64,000 bases of DNA from Kitasatospora sp. DSM 101779 (GCF_025655475.1 NZ_JAHTIK010000001.1:8186606-8250605), one strand, 5' to 3'; positions 1-9,548 are shown, counted from the stretch's first letter. Program-made: numbers and translations. The notes: generated from the sequence alone by a model not told the origin.

Positions 1-1
1 C

Positions 2-812
2 TCATTTGGTGAGTCTTCGGTGGCAGATGATCGCCGCGGCGATGGTGGCGAAGGCCGCGAAGTGGTCGGCCTCGCGTTCGTAGCGGCGGTGGAGTCTGCG
101 GAAGCCGCCGAGCCAGGCGACGGTCCGCTCGATGACTCAGCGGTGCCGGCCGAGGCGGCCCGAGGACGCAACGCCGCGACGGGCGATGCGTGTGCGATCT
201 GCCGTCTCCGCAGGTAGGAGCGGATGAAGCGGTGATCGTAGGCTTTGTCGGCGTGGAGCTTGCCAGGCCTGCGCCGCCGGGGCCCGCGGCGGGAGCCGAT
301 CGGCGAGATCGCCTCGACGAGCGGGATCCGTGCCTGGCTGTCGTGCAGGTTGGCACCGGAGACCGCAAGGGACGGGGGCAGACCGGTGCGTTCGGTGAGC
401 ACGTGGATCTCTGACCCGAACCTGCCCGATCGGCAGGATTCGGAGGACCTGTCAGCTCCCCTTTTTGGTGGCGCGCACGTTCACCGAGTCGACCGCGCAC
501 CGCGCACCTGGACCAGTCCAGTTCGCCCCGGGCGCCGAGTTCGTCCAGGACCAGGCGGTAGAGCTTCGCCCGTACCCGGGCCGCAGTCCATTCGGTGAAC
601 CGCCGGTGCGCGGTCGGCCCGGACGGTCCGAAACAGGGAGGGAGCTGGGCCTATGTGCACCCCGACGTGGCCACGAACACGATCGTGGCCAGCACCTCAC
701 GGTCCCCGTGGCGGCGTCGGCCGCCGCCCTGCGGCCGCGCCGGCGCCGCCGGCACCACCCGCTGGAACGGCTCCCACAACTCAGCCGACACCAGGCGCTC
801 CACAATCGTCAC
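2..812 (-). pseudogene. Decayed IS5-family transposase
   Basis: Read on the minus strand from a GTG at 812, this is a close relative of the transposase at 51161-51969 (shared TIVERLV start, GGGRRR.GDREVL, YDHRFIRSYLRRRQI and VIERTVAWL blocks). It is dead. A Trp codon has become TAG inside the GCTWAQL block, a 7-bp duplication (GCGCGGT) shifts the frame in the CAVDSVN region, another shift follows the RRQI block, and a TGA precedes VIERT. The terminal repeat TCATCTCATTCGGG reads out at 829-842, and the other end (CTCATTTGGTGAG) starts at base 1, so the window opens inside the element's inverted repeat. The stop codon lies in that repeat, giving a compact element of about 850 bp. The two-frame ORFA/ORFB layout is typical of the IS427 group of IS5. 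Confidence 0.85.
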
Positions 813-842
813 GCGAGCAGCGTATAGGCCCGAATGAGATGA

Positions 843-1459
843 CTTCTAATCCGATGCCGATGGCCGGCAGCACGATTCTGATCAGACTCCGTTCGTCCAC
901 ATCTGCACCCTAGGACGAGAGGTCGATCCGCCTGCCCAGCCCGTTGGGGAGATTCGTGTAGCGACAGCGGAAAATCGCCAAGCGAAGGCGAATTCACATT
1001 CGTAGGGCGATTCAAGCTTTCGGTCAGGTAGTCTCCGGAAGGGATGAGATCGGCCGGCGAAGGCCGGTGCCTCCCTGTGGCCGCACGTCCCCGCGTCCCG
1101 GCCGCAGGCCGGCCGGGGCGAGACCACCCGCTCCCAAATCCCCGCTTTTACAGGTTCGTTCGTGCATGGCGTGTCACTTCCGGAATGCGGTGTCGATCCG
1201 CTTTGATTGCCCACTGGATCCTTCGCCGTGGACCACATGCAGCGGCTGGGCTCCGGGTCGATGCCGCGGGGGCGCCAATCGGTTCGGTGGCGCCGAGCGA
1301 GCCGGGTGTGCGTGGGCCACCGCGCTCCGACCCGGCGAGCAAATCTGAAGGCCGGTTGGGAAGGGATTGCCGCCGGCTCTCCGGAGCAGCACCGGGCCGG
1401 CGTCGTGCTGTACGCCGACTCGTGCAGGTTCCCCACCGTAGAAGACAGGAGACTTCGGG
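843..1459. other. Gene-free stretch
   Basis: About 600 bases between the dead transposase and the broken beta-helix gene. Open frames exist on both strands but none has a convincing ribosome site or a recognisable product, and they overlap each other. I see no gene here. Confidence 0.5.
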
Positions 1460-2031
1460 ATGGACAGACGCAGCTTTCCGGCCGGCAGTGTGAATGCGGC
1501 AGGCCTCACCACCGGTGCGGGGGCCTGGTCTCCGCGGCCGCCCGTCGTGCCGTGAACCCCCGCGAGCGTCAGCGTCAAAGACTCCGGCGCTGTGGGCGAC
1601 GGCGTCGCGGACGACACCGTCGCGATCCAGACCGCGGTGGACCGCGGCGACCCCGTTGTACGGTTACCCGCGAGAACATACAAGATCACGGCTCCTTTCA
1701 GGCTCCGCTCGAGCCTCACCCTGGTCGGCGACGGCATGGCATCCACCGCCATTAACCAGACCGGGGCCGGCGCCCACGGACTGGTCGGCGCGGACGGGAA
1801 TTCGTGGTCGTCCGAGACTTGATGATCTCCAGGCCGAAGGGCACCGCAGCGTCCGACGGCATGCACATCGCCAGCGCCAAGGCCGCCAACATCGGCATGT
1901 TCTATCGGCCCATGTCCAATGTCATGATCCGCCGGTTTCCCGGCTCCGGGTCGGCGGTGCAGGACCCAGTCATGTGCGACCTGACGAACGTCACCGCGAA
2001 CGAGTGCGGCGCTGCCGGATTCGACCTTTAA
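1460..2031 (+). pseudogene. Broken secreted right-handed beta-helix (pectate-lyase-like) protein
   Basis: An ATG at 1460 opens MDRRSF, a degraded twin-arginine-type start, but TGA stops it after 31 codons. The same frame then continues with SVKDSGAVGDGVADDTVAIQ, the signature opening strand of pectate-lyase-3/phage-tail-spike beta-helix proteins (AxGDGxxDDTxAIQ), followed by the ITAPFRLRSSLTLVGDGM turn region. A second stop at about 1822 and a frame change at about 1804 lead to a last piece (LMISRPKGTAASDGMHIASA, where DG-hI is the usual second coil). Only the first third of such a fold remains. These proteins cut or bind surface or plant polysaccharide. It lies just before the polysaccharide block and may once have belonged to it. 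Confidence 0.6.
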
Positions 2032-2192
2032 GCCGGATCGTTCATTCTCCGTTCAAACGCCCCGCCTGTGGTACTGGTACGAACCGCGCCCGATGTGGCA
2101 GGGTAGTGGAACGACTACTGATGGTAATGTTGATCATTAGCTGGGATTTCTGACCGCGCACCTGCAGACACGGTGAAGAAGGCGAGACGGGT

Positions 2193-3695
2193 ATGGCATT
2201 GCGGAGTCTCCTCGGATTGATCAGGGATCGTTGGAAGCTCATCGTCCTCGTGACCTTGCTCGCCGGAGCCGTCAGCGCGGGCTTGACCGCGCGGGCGGCC
2301 CGCACGTACTCCTCCAGCCTCACCTTCCTGGTCTCGGCACAGGTCGACTCGTCCAATGTGATGCAGGCCTACCAGGCGGGCCTCCTGTCCCAGCAGAAGC
2401 TCGAGTCCTACGCCAACCTGCTGACCGGCCCGATGCTGGCAGCTGCCGTGGTCAAGACGGGTGAACTGAAGCTCAGTGCGCCCGAGTTGCAGTCGCGGAT
2501 CTCCGCGAAGGCGGTCCCGCAGACGGTGCTGCTGCGGGCGACCGTGACCGGCGACTCGCCAGCGCAGGCGCAGGAGATCGCGCGTGTGATCGCGGTCGTC
2601 TTCCCGCAGCAGATCAACCAGCTGGAGCGTCCGGAGACCGGCGGGGCGTCCACAGTGGTGATCCGGGTGGTCGCCCAGCCCAGCTATTCTCCCGAGCCCG
2701 TGTCGCCGAAGCCGGTCCGCAACCTTGCCGCCGGCCTGGCCCTCGGCCTGCTGGCCGGGCTCGGCCTGGCCGCCATCGCCCGCACGCTGGACACCTCGCT
2801 CAAGACCGCTGAGCAGGTCGCCCATGCGCTCGGCGGGAAGCCGGTACTCGGCGCCATTCCGTACGACCCGGCCGCGCGGGGCACCCCGGTGCTGTACGAC
2901 GCCGATCTGGTCGGTTCGAGGATGGAGGCGTTCCGCAAGCTCCGGATCGCCTTCGGGTTCGTCCAGGTTGACGCGCCACGCAAGGTGATCATGTTCACCA
3001 GCGCAATGCCTCATGACGGCAAGAGCACAACGGTCTGCAACCTGGCGGCCGCGCTGGGCACGGCCGGCACCAAGGCGATCATCGTCGAGTGCGATCTGCG
3101 CAGGCCTCAGGTCGGCAGATACCTCGGGCTGCCGAACGGGGCCGGTCTCACGGACATCCTGCTCGGCCGCGCCTCCCTGGACGACGCCGTCCAGACCTGG
3201 GGCGACGACGACGTGGACGTCCTGACCAGCGGCACGCTGCCGCCCAACCCGGGCGACCTGCTCGGCTCCCAGCGGATGGAACGGCTGATCGAGGAGCTGC
3301 GATCGCGCTACGAGGTCGTCATGCTCGACCTGCCGCCGACGCTGGCCTTCGCGGACGCTGCCGCGGCGGGCCGGCACTGCGACGGCGCGATCGTCGTCGC
3401 CCGGCACGGCCGGACCCGCGTCGAGCAACTGCGCAGGGTCGTCGAATCGCTGACCGCGGCCGGCACTCCGGTGCTCGCCGGGGTGCTGTGCATGGCGCCT
3501 CAGCGACGGGACACCGACGGCGGCTGGCTGTACGGCTACCGCTACTACCAAGCCGACAAGCCCCGCAGATACGGCGCCCTGGTGGCCCGTGCACGCGCCG
3601 AACGCACCAGGACCGGCGCGGGCGCCCCGGCGGGTGGCCGTCAACTCCCTGGCAGCGCCGTGGACGCGGACACGGCTCCGCCGGTCGCGCACTGA
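2193..3695 (+). CDS. Wzz/Wzc-like polysaccharide co-polymerase fused to a BY-type tyrosine kinase
   Basis: 500 aa. A Wzz domain has a first membrane helix at about residues 15-34 and a second at about 178-197, preceded by the usual proline-rich stretch (residues 164-177). It is followed by a cytoplasmic bacterial tyrosine kinase: Walker A SAMPHDGKST (270-279), Walker A' VECDLRRP (298-305), Walker B VVMLDLPP (375-382), and a C-terminal tyrosine cluster (Y447, Y449, Y451, Y452, Y460) of the type these kinases autophosphorylate. The family sets chain length and export of capsule or exopolysaccharide. The A' motif has E-C-D where D-x-D is usual, and the P-loop has HDGKS where GEGKS is common. The start has a purine-rich GAAGAAGGCGAGACGG stretch before it. 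The next gene, a phosphatase, begins 16 bases after the stop, so the two are almost surely co-transcribed. Confidence 0.88.
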   Translation: MALRSLLGLIRDRWKLIVLVTLLAGAVSAGLTARAARTYSSSLTFLVSAQVDSSNVMQAYQAGLLSQQKLESYANLLTGPMLAAAVVKTGELKLSAPELQSRISAKAVPQTVLLRATVTGDSPAQAQEIARVIAVVFPQQINQLERPETGGASTVVIRVVAQPSYSPEPVSPKPVRNLAAGLALGLLAGLGLAAIARTLDTSLKTAEQVAHALGGKPVLGAIPYDPAARGTPVLYDADLVGSRMEAFRKLRIAFGFVQVDAPRKVIMFTSAMPHDGKSTTVCNLAAALGTAGTKAIIVECDLRRPQVGRYLGLPNGAGLTDILLGRASLDDAVQTWGDDDVDVLTSGTLPPNPGDLLGSQRMERLIEELRSRYEVVMLDLPPTLAFADAAAAGRHCDGAIVVARHGRTRVEQLRRVVESLTAAGTPVLAGVLCMAPQRRDTDGGWLYGYRYYQADKPRRYGALVARARAERTRTGAGAPAGGRQLPGSAVDADTAPPVAH

Positions 3696-3711
3696 CCACG
3701 GCCGGGCCCCA

Positions 3712-4380
3712 GTGACCACCTTTCGCCTCCGCTACGTCTGCACCGCGAACCTGTGCCGATCACCCCTGGCCGAACGGATCACCGAGCTGAGGATGCCGCC
3801 CGCTGCCGCCGGGCAGCCGTGGCTCGCCGTGACCAGTGCGGGCACCCACGGCCAGGACGGTCTGCCGATGCATCTGCCGGCCGCGGAACTCCTGACCGGG
3901 ATCGGCGCCGATCCGGCCGGGTTCACCAGCCGCCGGTTGACGGCCGCCATGGTGGCCGGCGACGACCTGGTGCTGACCGCCGAACTGGCGCACCGGGACG
4001 CGGTCATCGCCCTGTGTCCGACCGCCTCCCGACGCACCTTCCTGATCCGCGAGTTCGCCCGGCTGGTGCGCCACCCCCCGGTGACCGGCGGCCTGCACGC
4101 ACCACGAGCCGCCGACGGGCCCGCGGCCGAGCAGGCAGCGCGGGCGCGGGAACTGGTAGCGGCGGCGGCCCGATACCGCGGCCGGATGCCCTGGCAGGAG
4201 CCGGCCCTCGACGAGATCGCCGATCCGGACGGCACCGAAGCCGTGCTCACCGCGTGCGCCAAGGACATCGACAGGGCGGTGACCCAGATCGTCACCGCCC
4301 TGCTCGGCCCGCCACCGCAGCCCGCCACCGTGCCGGTGCAGACCATCATCCCGATCGACGGAAGGGGCTCGCGATCATGA
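3712..4380 (+). CDS. Low-molecular-weight protein-tyrosine phosphatase
   Basis: 222 aa from a GTG start. The N-terminal phosphatase loop is CTANLCRS (residues 10-17), matching C-x5-R-S/T with Cys10 as nucleophile and Arg16 as phosphate binder. A DP pair at 171-172 can supply the general acid. It is somewhat longer than the usual ~150-200 aa because of insertions and a proline-rich tail. Such enzymes (Wzb/PtpA type) dephosphorylate the partner tyrosine kinase. The neighbouring BY-kinase gene is the obvious substrate. Its stop overlaps the next ATG (ATGA at 4377-4380), indicating translational coupling to the aminotransferase. Confidence 0.85.
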   Translation: MTTFRLRYVCTANLCRSPLAERITELRMPPAAAGQPWLAVTSAGTHGQDGLPMHLPAAELLTGIGADPAGFTSRRLTAAMVAGDDLVLTAELAHRDAVIALCPTASRRTFLIREFARLVRHPPVTGGLHAPRAADGPAAEQAARARELVAAAARYRGRMPWQEPALDEIADPDGTEAVLTACAKDIDRAVTQIVTALLGPPPQPATVPVQTIIPIDGRGSRS

Positions 4381-5672
4381 ACCCAGGGGCCACCGAGACA
4401 GCCGCAGAGCTTGAGAACAGTCCGGCATCCCCCGCGCGGCAGCGGCGGACGGGACCGGTGGTGCCTCCGGCCGCCGGCGCCGACCACGACCCAGCCGAGA
4501 CCGTCCGCGCCGACGTCTCCACGGGCCCGCCGGGTCGAAAGGAGCACCGGATCCGGATCAGCGAGCCACTGCTCGGTGTCGAGGAGGAGACCGCCGTCCT
4601 CGCGGTGCTCCGGTCCGGACGGTTGACCAGCGGCCCCCGCGTGGAGGAGTTCGAACAGGCCTTTGCCGCGGCCCACGGTTTCGCGCACGCCGTCGCGGTC
4701 AGCAGCGGGACCACGGCGCTGGTCACGGCACTGCGCGCGCACGGCATCGGGCCCGGCGACGAGGTGATCACCACACCGCTGACCTTCGGAGCGACGCTGA
4801 ACGCGCTTCTCGAGGTGGGTGCCGCCACGCGATTCGCCGACATCGACGACGACTTCCTGCTGGATCCGGCGGCCGTCGCCGCCGCGATCACGCCGCGGAC
4901 CCGGGCCATCATGCCGGTCCACCTCTACGGCCTGCCGGCGGACATGCCGGAAATCACCAGGCTGGCCGAGCGCCACGGGCTCACCGTGATCGCGGACGCC
5001 GCGCAGGCACACGGCGCCCTGGTAGCCGGGCAGTCCGTCGCAGCCGCCTCGACGGCGACCTTCTCCATGTACGGCAGCAAGAACATCACCTGCGGCGAGG
5101 GCGGCGTGGTCACCACCCCCGATGCCCGGATCGCCGACCGGCTGCGGCTGATCCGCAACCACGGCATGCGCAACCGCTACGAGCACCTGATGGCCGGCTC
5201 GAACTACCGGCTCACCGAGATGCAGGCCGCGATCGGTTCGGTCCAGCTCGGCCGCCTGCCCGAGATCAACCGCAGGCGCGCCGCCCACGCGGCCCGGCTG
5301 ACCACCGGCCTGGAGGGCGTCCCCGGGCTGATCACCCCTCGGCAGCCGGCCGACCGGCTGCACGTCTGGCACCAGTACACCGTCCGTCTCACCGACGATG
5401 CACGGGCCGGGCGTGACGAAGTGATCGAGGCGCTGGACCAGGCCGGTGTCGAGGCGCGGGTGTTCTATCCGCGGCTGGCCTTCGACCATGACTGCTACCG
5501 CGACCACCCCCGGATCGCGCGTGGCGACACACCGCGCGCCGAGCTGATCTCCCGCCAGGTGCTGTCCCTGCCGGTCCACCCCCGCCTGACCGACACCGAC
5601 CTCGACCGGGTGATCGACGCCGTGCGGCGGACGCTGGTAAGCCCGGGCCCCGAGCCACACCCCAAGCCCTGA
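4377..5672 (+). CDS. DegT/DnrJ/EryC1/StrS-family sugar aminotransferase
   Basis: 431 aa. The fold-type I PLP-enzyme core starts near residue 58 after a low-complexity N-terminal extension. Visible marks: SSGTTAL phosphate-binding turn (109-115), DEVITTPLTFGAT (128-140), IADAAQAHGA with Asp207 for the pyridine nitrogen, and YGSKNITCGEGG, where Lys235 forms the Schiff base. The family transfers an amino group to nucleotide-bound keto-sugars. Here it probably makes an amino sugar for the polysaccharide handled by the upstream kinase. The start is fixed by the ATGA overlap with the phosphatase gene. The 57-residue extension is unusual for the family and could be a second, unneeded start region. 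No glycosyltransferase is visible in the cluster. Confidence 0.85.
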   Translation: MNPGATETAAELENSPASPARQRRTGPVVPPAAGADHDPAETVRADVSTGPPGRKEHRIRISEPLLGVEEETAVLAVLRSGRLTSGPRVEEFEQAFAAAHGFAHAVAVSSGTTALVTALRAHGIGPGDEVITTPLTFGATLNALLEVGAATRFADIDDDFLLDPAAVAAAITPRTRAIMPVHLYGLPADMPEITRLAERHGLTVIADAAQAHGALVAGQSVAAASTATFSMYGSKNITCGEGGVVTTPDARIADRLRLIRNHGMRNRYEHLMAGSNYRLTEMQAAIGSVQLGRLPEINRRRAAHAARLTTGLEGVPGLITPRQPADRLHVWHQYTVRLTDDARAGRDEVIEALDQAGVEARVFYPRLAFDHDCYRDHPRIARGDTPRAELISRQVLSLPVHPRLTDTDLDRVIDAVRRTLVSPGPEPHPKP

Positions 5673-5826
5673 CGTGCCGTCCGCGGAGTAGCTCGTTCCG
5701 GTCAACGGTGACCGCCATCCGCCGGTCACCAGTGAGATTCACCGCGACCAGCGTGTTTACGTGGGGATGCGCATTCTCTGGATGCATCGCCGGCCATGCG
5801 GCCGAGTACTCGGAAGGAATCCTTCA

Positions 5827-6465
5827 ATGAATAGCAGATCCGTGGTAGCAGAGGACAGACGCTCCACCGGTTTCCGAACAACCCTGCGGTGGGATCGTGG
5901 CTCCTTGGGAATCCTCATCGTGTTCCTCATCTCGGCCCTGGGCGCGGCGTTGGGCGCAGCGCCGTCGGCCCAGGCCCACCGCCCACCGGGCATCGCCTAT
6001 CCGCCGTCCTCGTGCGCGGCAAGGGTGAGCACCGCGCTCGTGCCCCAGGGCGGATCGCTGACCGTCCTCGGCTGCGGCTTCGCCCCCCAATCGCCGGTGT
6101 CCATCGACGTCCTGAGCTCGGTCGTCCATCTGACGACCGTCCGCGCGGACCGCAATGGCGACGTGGTGGCGGAGGTGACCCTCCCCAAGGCGATCGAAGA
6201 GGGCCCGCACACGATCCGGCTGACCGGTGAGAACCCGGACGGGACCGAGCGTGTCCAGAAAGTGGGCATCGAGGTCTGCGAAGACGGGCACGGAGCACCG
6301 CCCTCCCCGCCGGCGGGTACCGGAGGCCATGAGGCCGGCGGGCTGGCCGGGACGGGGCTCTCCGGCACGACCTTCACCGTGGTCGCCGCCGGGCTTCTGC
6401 TGAGCGTCGGAAGCCTGACCCTGCTCCTGGTCCGCAGCCGTCGTCGGCGGGCACGTGCGAGCTGA
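5827..6465 (+). CDS. Secreted cell-wall protein with LAGTG sorting signal
   Basis: 212 aa. I chose the ATG at 5827 because GGAAGGAA lies 8-15 bases upstream; an ATG at 5761 in the same frame lacks this. A signal peptide (about 28-50, ending SAQA) precedes a single beta-sandwich, IPT/TIG-like domain (about 65-152, two cysteines) and a proline/glycine linker. The C-terminus has LAGTG (173-177), a hydrophobic helix and RSRRRRARAS. This tripartite tail fits the LAXTG signal of actinobacterial class E sortases, so the protein is likely anchored to peptidoglycan. It lies between the aminotransferase and the DUF4012 gene and overlaps the latter by 11 bases, so it should be expressed with the polysaccharide genes. 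Its exact role is unknown. Confidence 0.75.
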   Translation: MNSRSVVAEDRRSTGFRTTLRWDRGSLGILIVFLISALGAALGAAPSAQAHRPPGIAYPPSSCAARVSTALVPQGGSLTVLGCGFAPQSPVSIDVLSSVVHLTTVRADRNGDVVAEVTLPKAIEEGPHTIRLTGENPDGTERVQKVGIEVCEDGHGAPPSPPAGTGGHEAGGLAGTGLSGTTFTVVAAGLLLSVGSLTLLLVRSRRRRARAS

Positions 6466-8272
6466 GCTCACTCACCGGGCGGATGAGCCCGAGCAGGCGG
6501 CCGGGCCGACAAAGCGCCGTAGGCCCGGCCGCCAGATCCTTCTCGGGGCCGCCGTGATCCTCCTGCCCCTGGCGGCACTGAGCGGCGGTGTGCTGCTCCA
6601 GGCACGGGCGGTGCACGCGCACCTCTCCGCAGCGCAACAGGACGTTGCCCGGCTTGCCGCCACGTTCGAACGCGGCGCGACGCCCTCCGAGCACGAGCTG
6701 GCCTCACTCAGGGAGCACACCGGCGCCGCCCGCCGGGCGACCTCCGCGCCCTGGTGGACGGCGCTCGGCGAACTCCCGCTGGCCGGCCGACCCTTCCGCA
6801 CCGTGCACGGCATCAGCGTGGCCGCCGACGAGGCGGCCACGCAGGTGCTACCGGACGCGGTGCGGCTGCGCGAGGTGGCCGACCCGGCCCGGATCATGCG
6901 CCAGGACGGCGGCGTGGAACTCGAGCGGCTGGCGGCGGCCGAGCCGGTGCTGGCCCGCATCGAGACGAGCCTCCAACACATCGGGCACAACCTGACCGCG
7001 CTGCCGGGCGCCACCGGCATCGGCAGGCTGGACGCCGCGCGAGCCAGACTGACCGCACAGGCGGCGCACCTGACACGCTCGGCCGAGAGTGCCCGCACGG
7101 CGGTGCGGCTGCTCCCCCCGGTGCTGGGCGAATCGAGCCCGCGTTCGTACTTCTTCGCCTTCCAGACCAATGCCGAGGCCCGCGGCACCGGCGGCCTCGT
7201 CGGCGTCTTCGGCATCCTCACCGCCGACCACGGGCGGATCGCCGTTCACGATCTGTCCTCCGACGACGCGTTGACGTCCGCCCCCGAACCGGTCGCCGAC
7301 CTCGGCCCGGACTTCGAGAGCAGGTACGCGGCAGGCGACAGCACCCGGCTGATGGCCAACTCCAACCTCTCCGCGCACTTCCCGTACGCGGCGCAGATCT
7401 GGACCGGCTTCTGGCGCCAGAAGACCGGCCAGCAGCTGGACGGGGCGATCGCCACCGACCCGGTGGGGCTGGCTCGACTCCTGGAGGCCACCGGCCCGGT
7501 GCAGCTACCGGGCGGAGAACAGCTGACCGCCGCCAACGCGGTCGCGCTCACCGAGAGCACCGCCTACACCCGCTACACCGACAAATCAGCCCGTAAGGGC
7601 TTCCTCATCCAGGCCGCCCAGTCGGTCACCGAGGCCCTGCTGCACGGCCGGCACGACCCGGTCGCACTGCTACGGGCACTGCACCGGCTCGCCGACGACG
7701 GCCGACTGCGGATGTGGAGCACCGACCCGCACACGCAGGAGGCTCTCGAGGACACCGAACTGGCCGGCAGCGTGCCGCAGCGGGACGACCCCTACGCGGC
7801 TCTGGTGGTCAACAACTCCGCCGGAAACAAGCTGGACTACTATCTGGACCGGTCACTGCGCTACGAACTGGCGCCCTGCGTCGCCGGGATGCGCGAGAGC
7901 CTCATCCGCGTCCGGCTTGCCAACAACGCCCCGGTCTCCGGCCTGCCGGAGTACGTCAGGCTCCGCTCCGACGACCGCACGCACCCGCATTCGCCCGGTT
8001 CCACACGGATCTGGGTCTCGCTCTACGCCACTGTGGGAGCGCAGTTCAGGGGCGCCGAGCTGGACGGACGACTGCTGCCGATGTCGCTCGAGACCGAACG
8101 CAGCCACCCGGTGCTGGCCAGCGAGGTCGAACTCGAGCCGGGCCAGGTACGGGAGTTGGTCATCCACCTGCGCGAACCCGCCTCGGCCCGGCCACCGATG
8201 GTGCCGGTACAGCCATTGGTGCGGCCGCAGACGACCCAGGTGGTCGCCGCACCGTGCCAAGAGCCGAACTGA
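6455..8272 (+). CDS. DUF4012-family membrane-anchored protein
   Basis: 605 aa from a GTG overlapping the end of the previous gene. After a basic N-terminus there is one membrane helix (about 27-46), then a long extracytoplasmic region with a helical segment and the DUF4012 core (PRSYFFAFQTNAEARGTGG near 229-247, typical of this family, then LMANSNLSAHFPYAAQIW). DUF4012 proteins often occur in exopolysaccharide loci of actinobacteria and chloroflexi. The biochemical role is not known, although the family is distantly reminiscent of LytR-CpsA-Psr proteins. The overlap with the LAGTG gene and the upstream chain of close or overlapping genes from 2193 suggest one operon of five genes. Confidence 0.8.
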   Translation: MRAELTHRADEPEQAAGPTKRRRPGRQILLGAAVILLPLAALSGGVLLQARAVHAHLSAAQQDVARLAATFERGATPSEHELASLREHTGAARRATSAPWWTALGELPLAGRPFRTVHGISVAADEAATQVLPDAVRLREVADPARIMRQDGGVELERLAAAEPVLARIETSLQHIGHNLTALPGATGIGRLDAARARLTAQAAHLTRSAESARTAVRLLPPVLGESSPRSYFFAFQTNAEARGTGGLVGVFGILTADHGRIAVHDLSSDDALTSAPEPVADLGPDFESRYAAGDSTRLMANSNLSAHFPYAAQIWTGFWRQKTGQQLDGAIATDPVGLARLLEATGPVQLPGGEQLTAANAVALTESTAYTRYTDKSARKGFLIQAAQSVTEALLHGRHDPVALLRALHRLADDGRLRMWSTDPHTQEALEDTELAGSVPQRDDPYAALVVNNSAGNKLDYYLDRSLRYELAPCVAGMRESLIRVRLANNAPVSGLPEYVRLRSDDRTHPHSPGSTRIWVSLYATVGAQFRGAELDGRLLPMSLETERSHPVLASEVELEPGQVRELVIHLREPASARPPMVPVQPLVRPQTTQVVAAPCQEPN

Positions 8273-8661
8273 CGCCACCGCGGCCGGTTGCAGCCCGGCG
8301 CGGTGTCGACGCCGACGTCGAGGCCGCAGCGCCCTCCGAGCCCACCGCAGGCTCCACCAACAGGGGCGGGCCGGCTGTTGTGTGTGGGGGGCGGGTAGGG
8401 CGCGGGCGAGGAGGACCACGTTCGCGACCATCACGGCGAGCACCAGGCCTGCGGCCCGGGAGAGCAGGATCCCGGCGCTGATGGCCAGCGCGGCGCACAG
8501 GGCCCGGGCGGGTGGTGGCGGTGTGGTGCCATTGTGGCCGCCCGCCGGCTGTCGCCGCGCTGTCTCCCGCACCCACGAGGACACGGAGGCCCGGCCCGCG
8601 CGAGGACACGGAGGCCCGGACCGCCGTGATAGGGGGCCTCCGGTGGGCCAGGAGGCACATC
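8273..8661. other. Intergenic stretch with a possible small minus-strand membrane ORF
   Basis: No firm gene. On the minus strand from an ATG near 8584 a frame encodes about 40 hydrophobic residues (ALCAALAISAGILLSRAAGL and on), which could be a small membrane protein or its remnant, but it runs on without a natural end and has no clear ribosome site. Confidence 0.25.
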
Positions 8662-8693
8662 ATGGCCTTCCCCAAGCAGTCCCGGTCCACGGG

Positions 8694-9548
8694 ATGCCGC
8701 CCGGCCCCGACCTGACGGTCGTGATCACCAGCGTCGGTGACAGCGTCGTGTGCTCCTTCGCCGGAGAGCTCGACATGGACAACGAAGCCCGCGTGCGGCA
8801 CGCCCTGGACGAGGCGCTCGCCCAGCGCCCGGCCCTGGTCGCCGTCGAGTTGTCCGGGGTGAGGCTGTTCACCTCCAGCGCCTTGAACGCCCTGCTCGCC
8901 GCCCGCCTCGCCGCCATGGCTCACGGCATCCCGATCGTCCTGGCCGCCCCGCGCCGCATGGCCCAAAGCGTCCTCGAAATCACCCAGGTCGACCAGGTCT
9001 TCCCCGTCTACCCGGCCCTCGACCAGGCACTGCGCCACTCTCGAGGCGGGGGTGACGGCCGGGCGGCACCGGCGGTGCAGAGCACGGCGCCCGGGCCGGT
9101 AGGCAGGGCCGCGGCCCTGACACCGGACTTCGCAACCGACCCCGTTGGCGAATTTCGCCAGCACATACGCGTCCGCGGCGGGGCCCGACGCGTAGGGGCG
9201 CCCGTGCGCGCACGCGAGAGGCACAGCGCGCTCCAGGAGGGTCAGAAGGGCGGGGACCCGGCGCCGTCCACGTGCAGGACCGGGCCGTCCATATCGGCCA
9301 CCTTCACGGCTGCGAACCGGCCCTGGACGAGGACGAGGGCGTGGCGCTCGTCGGAGGCGAACCAGGCGCTGGCGGCGTCGTCGTCGCTCTGCAGGCGGAG
9401 CCTGCCCTCCCACCGGCCCACATTCTGCGGCCCGCGGGCCGGCCTGGAGGCCTGCGCCGGGGCGGGGGCCGGGTCTGTCCACCAGACCAGTGAGGCCCGG
9501 CACTGGTACTCCGCTCCGCCAATGTGCAGGACGGCATCGCCGTCGTAG
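8694..9548 (+). CDS. STAS-domain anti-sigma-factor antagonist-like protein (3' end uncertain)
   Basis: Residues about 5-114 form a STAS domain (LTVVITSVGDSVVCSFAGEL, then VELSGVRLFTSSALNALLAA, where the LSGv.f.dSSgl signature places the phosphorylatable serine at 61 or 62). Proteins of the SpoIIAA/RsbV type free sigma factors by binding anti-sigma kinases. No such kinase is adjacent. Two things are odd. The best ribosome site (AGGAGG at 8650-8655) serves an ATG at 8662 in another frame that ends after 17 codons, so a frameshift near 8690 may have separated the true start. The reading frame also runs about 165 residues past the domain, opposite a plausible minus-strand gene, so the real protein may end near 9060. 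Confidence 0.6.
   Translation: MPPGPDLTVVITSVGDSVVCSFAGELDMDNEARVRHALDEALAQRPALVAVELSGVRLFTSSALNALLAARLAAMAHGIPIVLAAPRRMAQSVLEITQVDQVFPVYPALDQALRHSRGGGDGRAAPAVQSTAPGPVGRAAALTPDFATDPVGEFRQHIRVRGGARRVGAPVRARERHSALQEGQKGGDPAPSTCRTGPSISATFTAANRPWTRTRAWRSSEANQALAASSSLCRRSLPSHRPTFCGPRAGLEACAGAGAGSVHQTSEARHWYSAPPMCRTASPS

Noticed and set aside
8350..8584. Small minus-strand membrane protein
   Set aside because: Hydrophobic stretch present, but no ribosome site, no family and the frame runs through into the DUF4012 gene.
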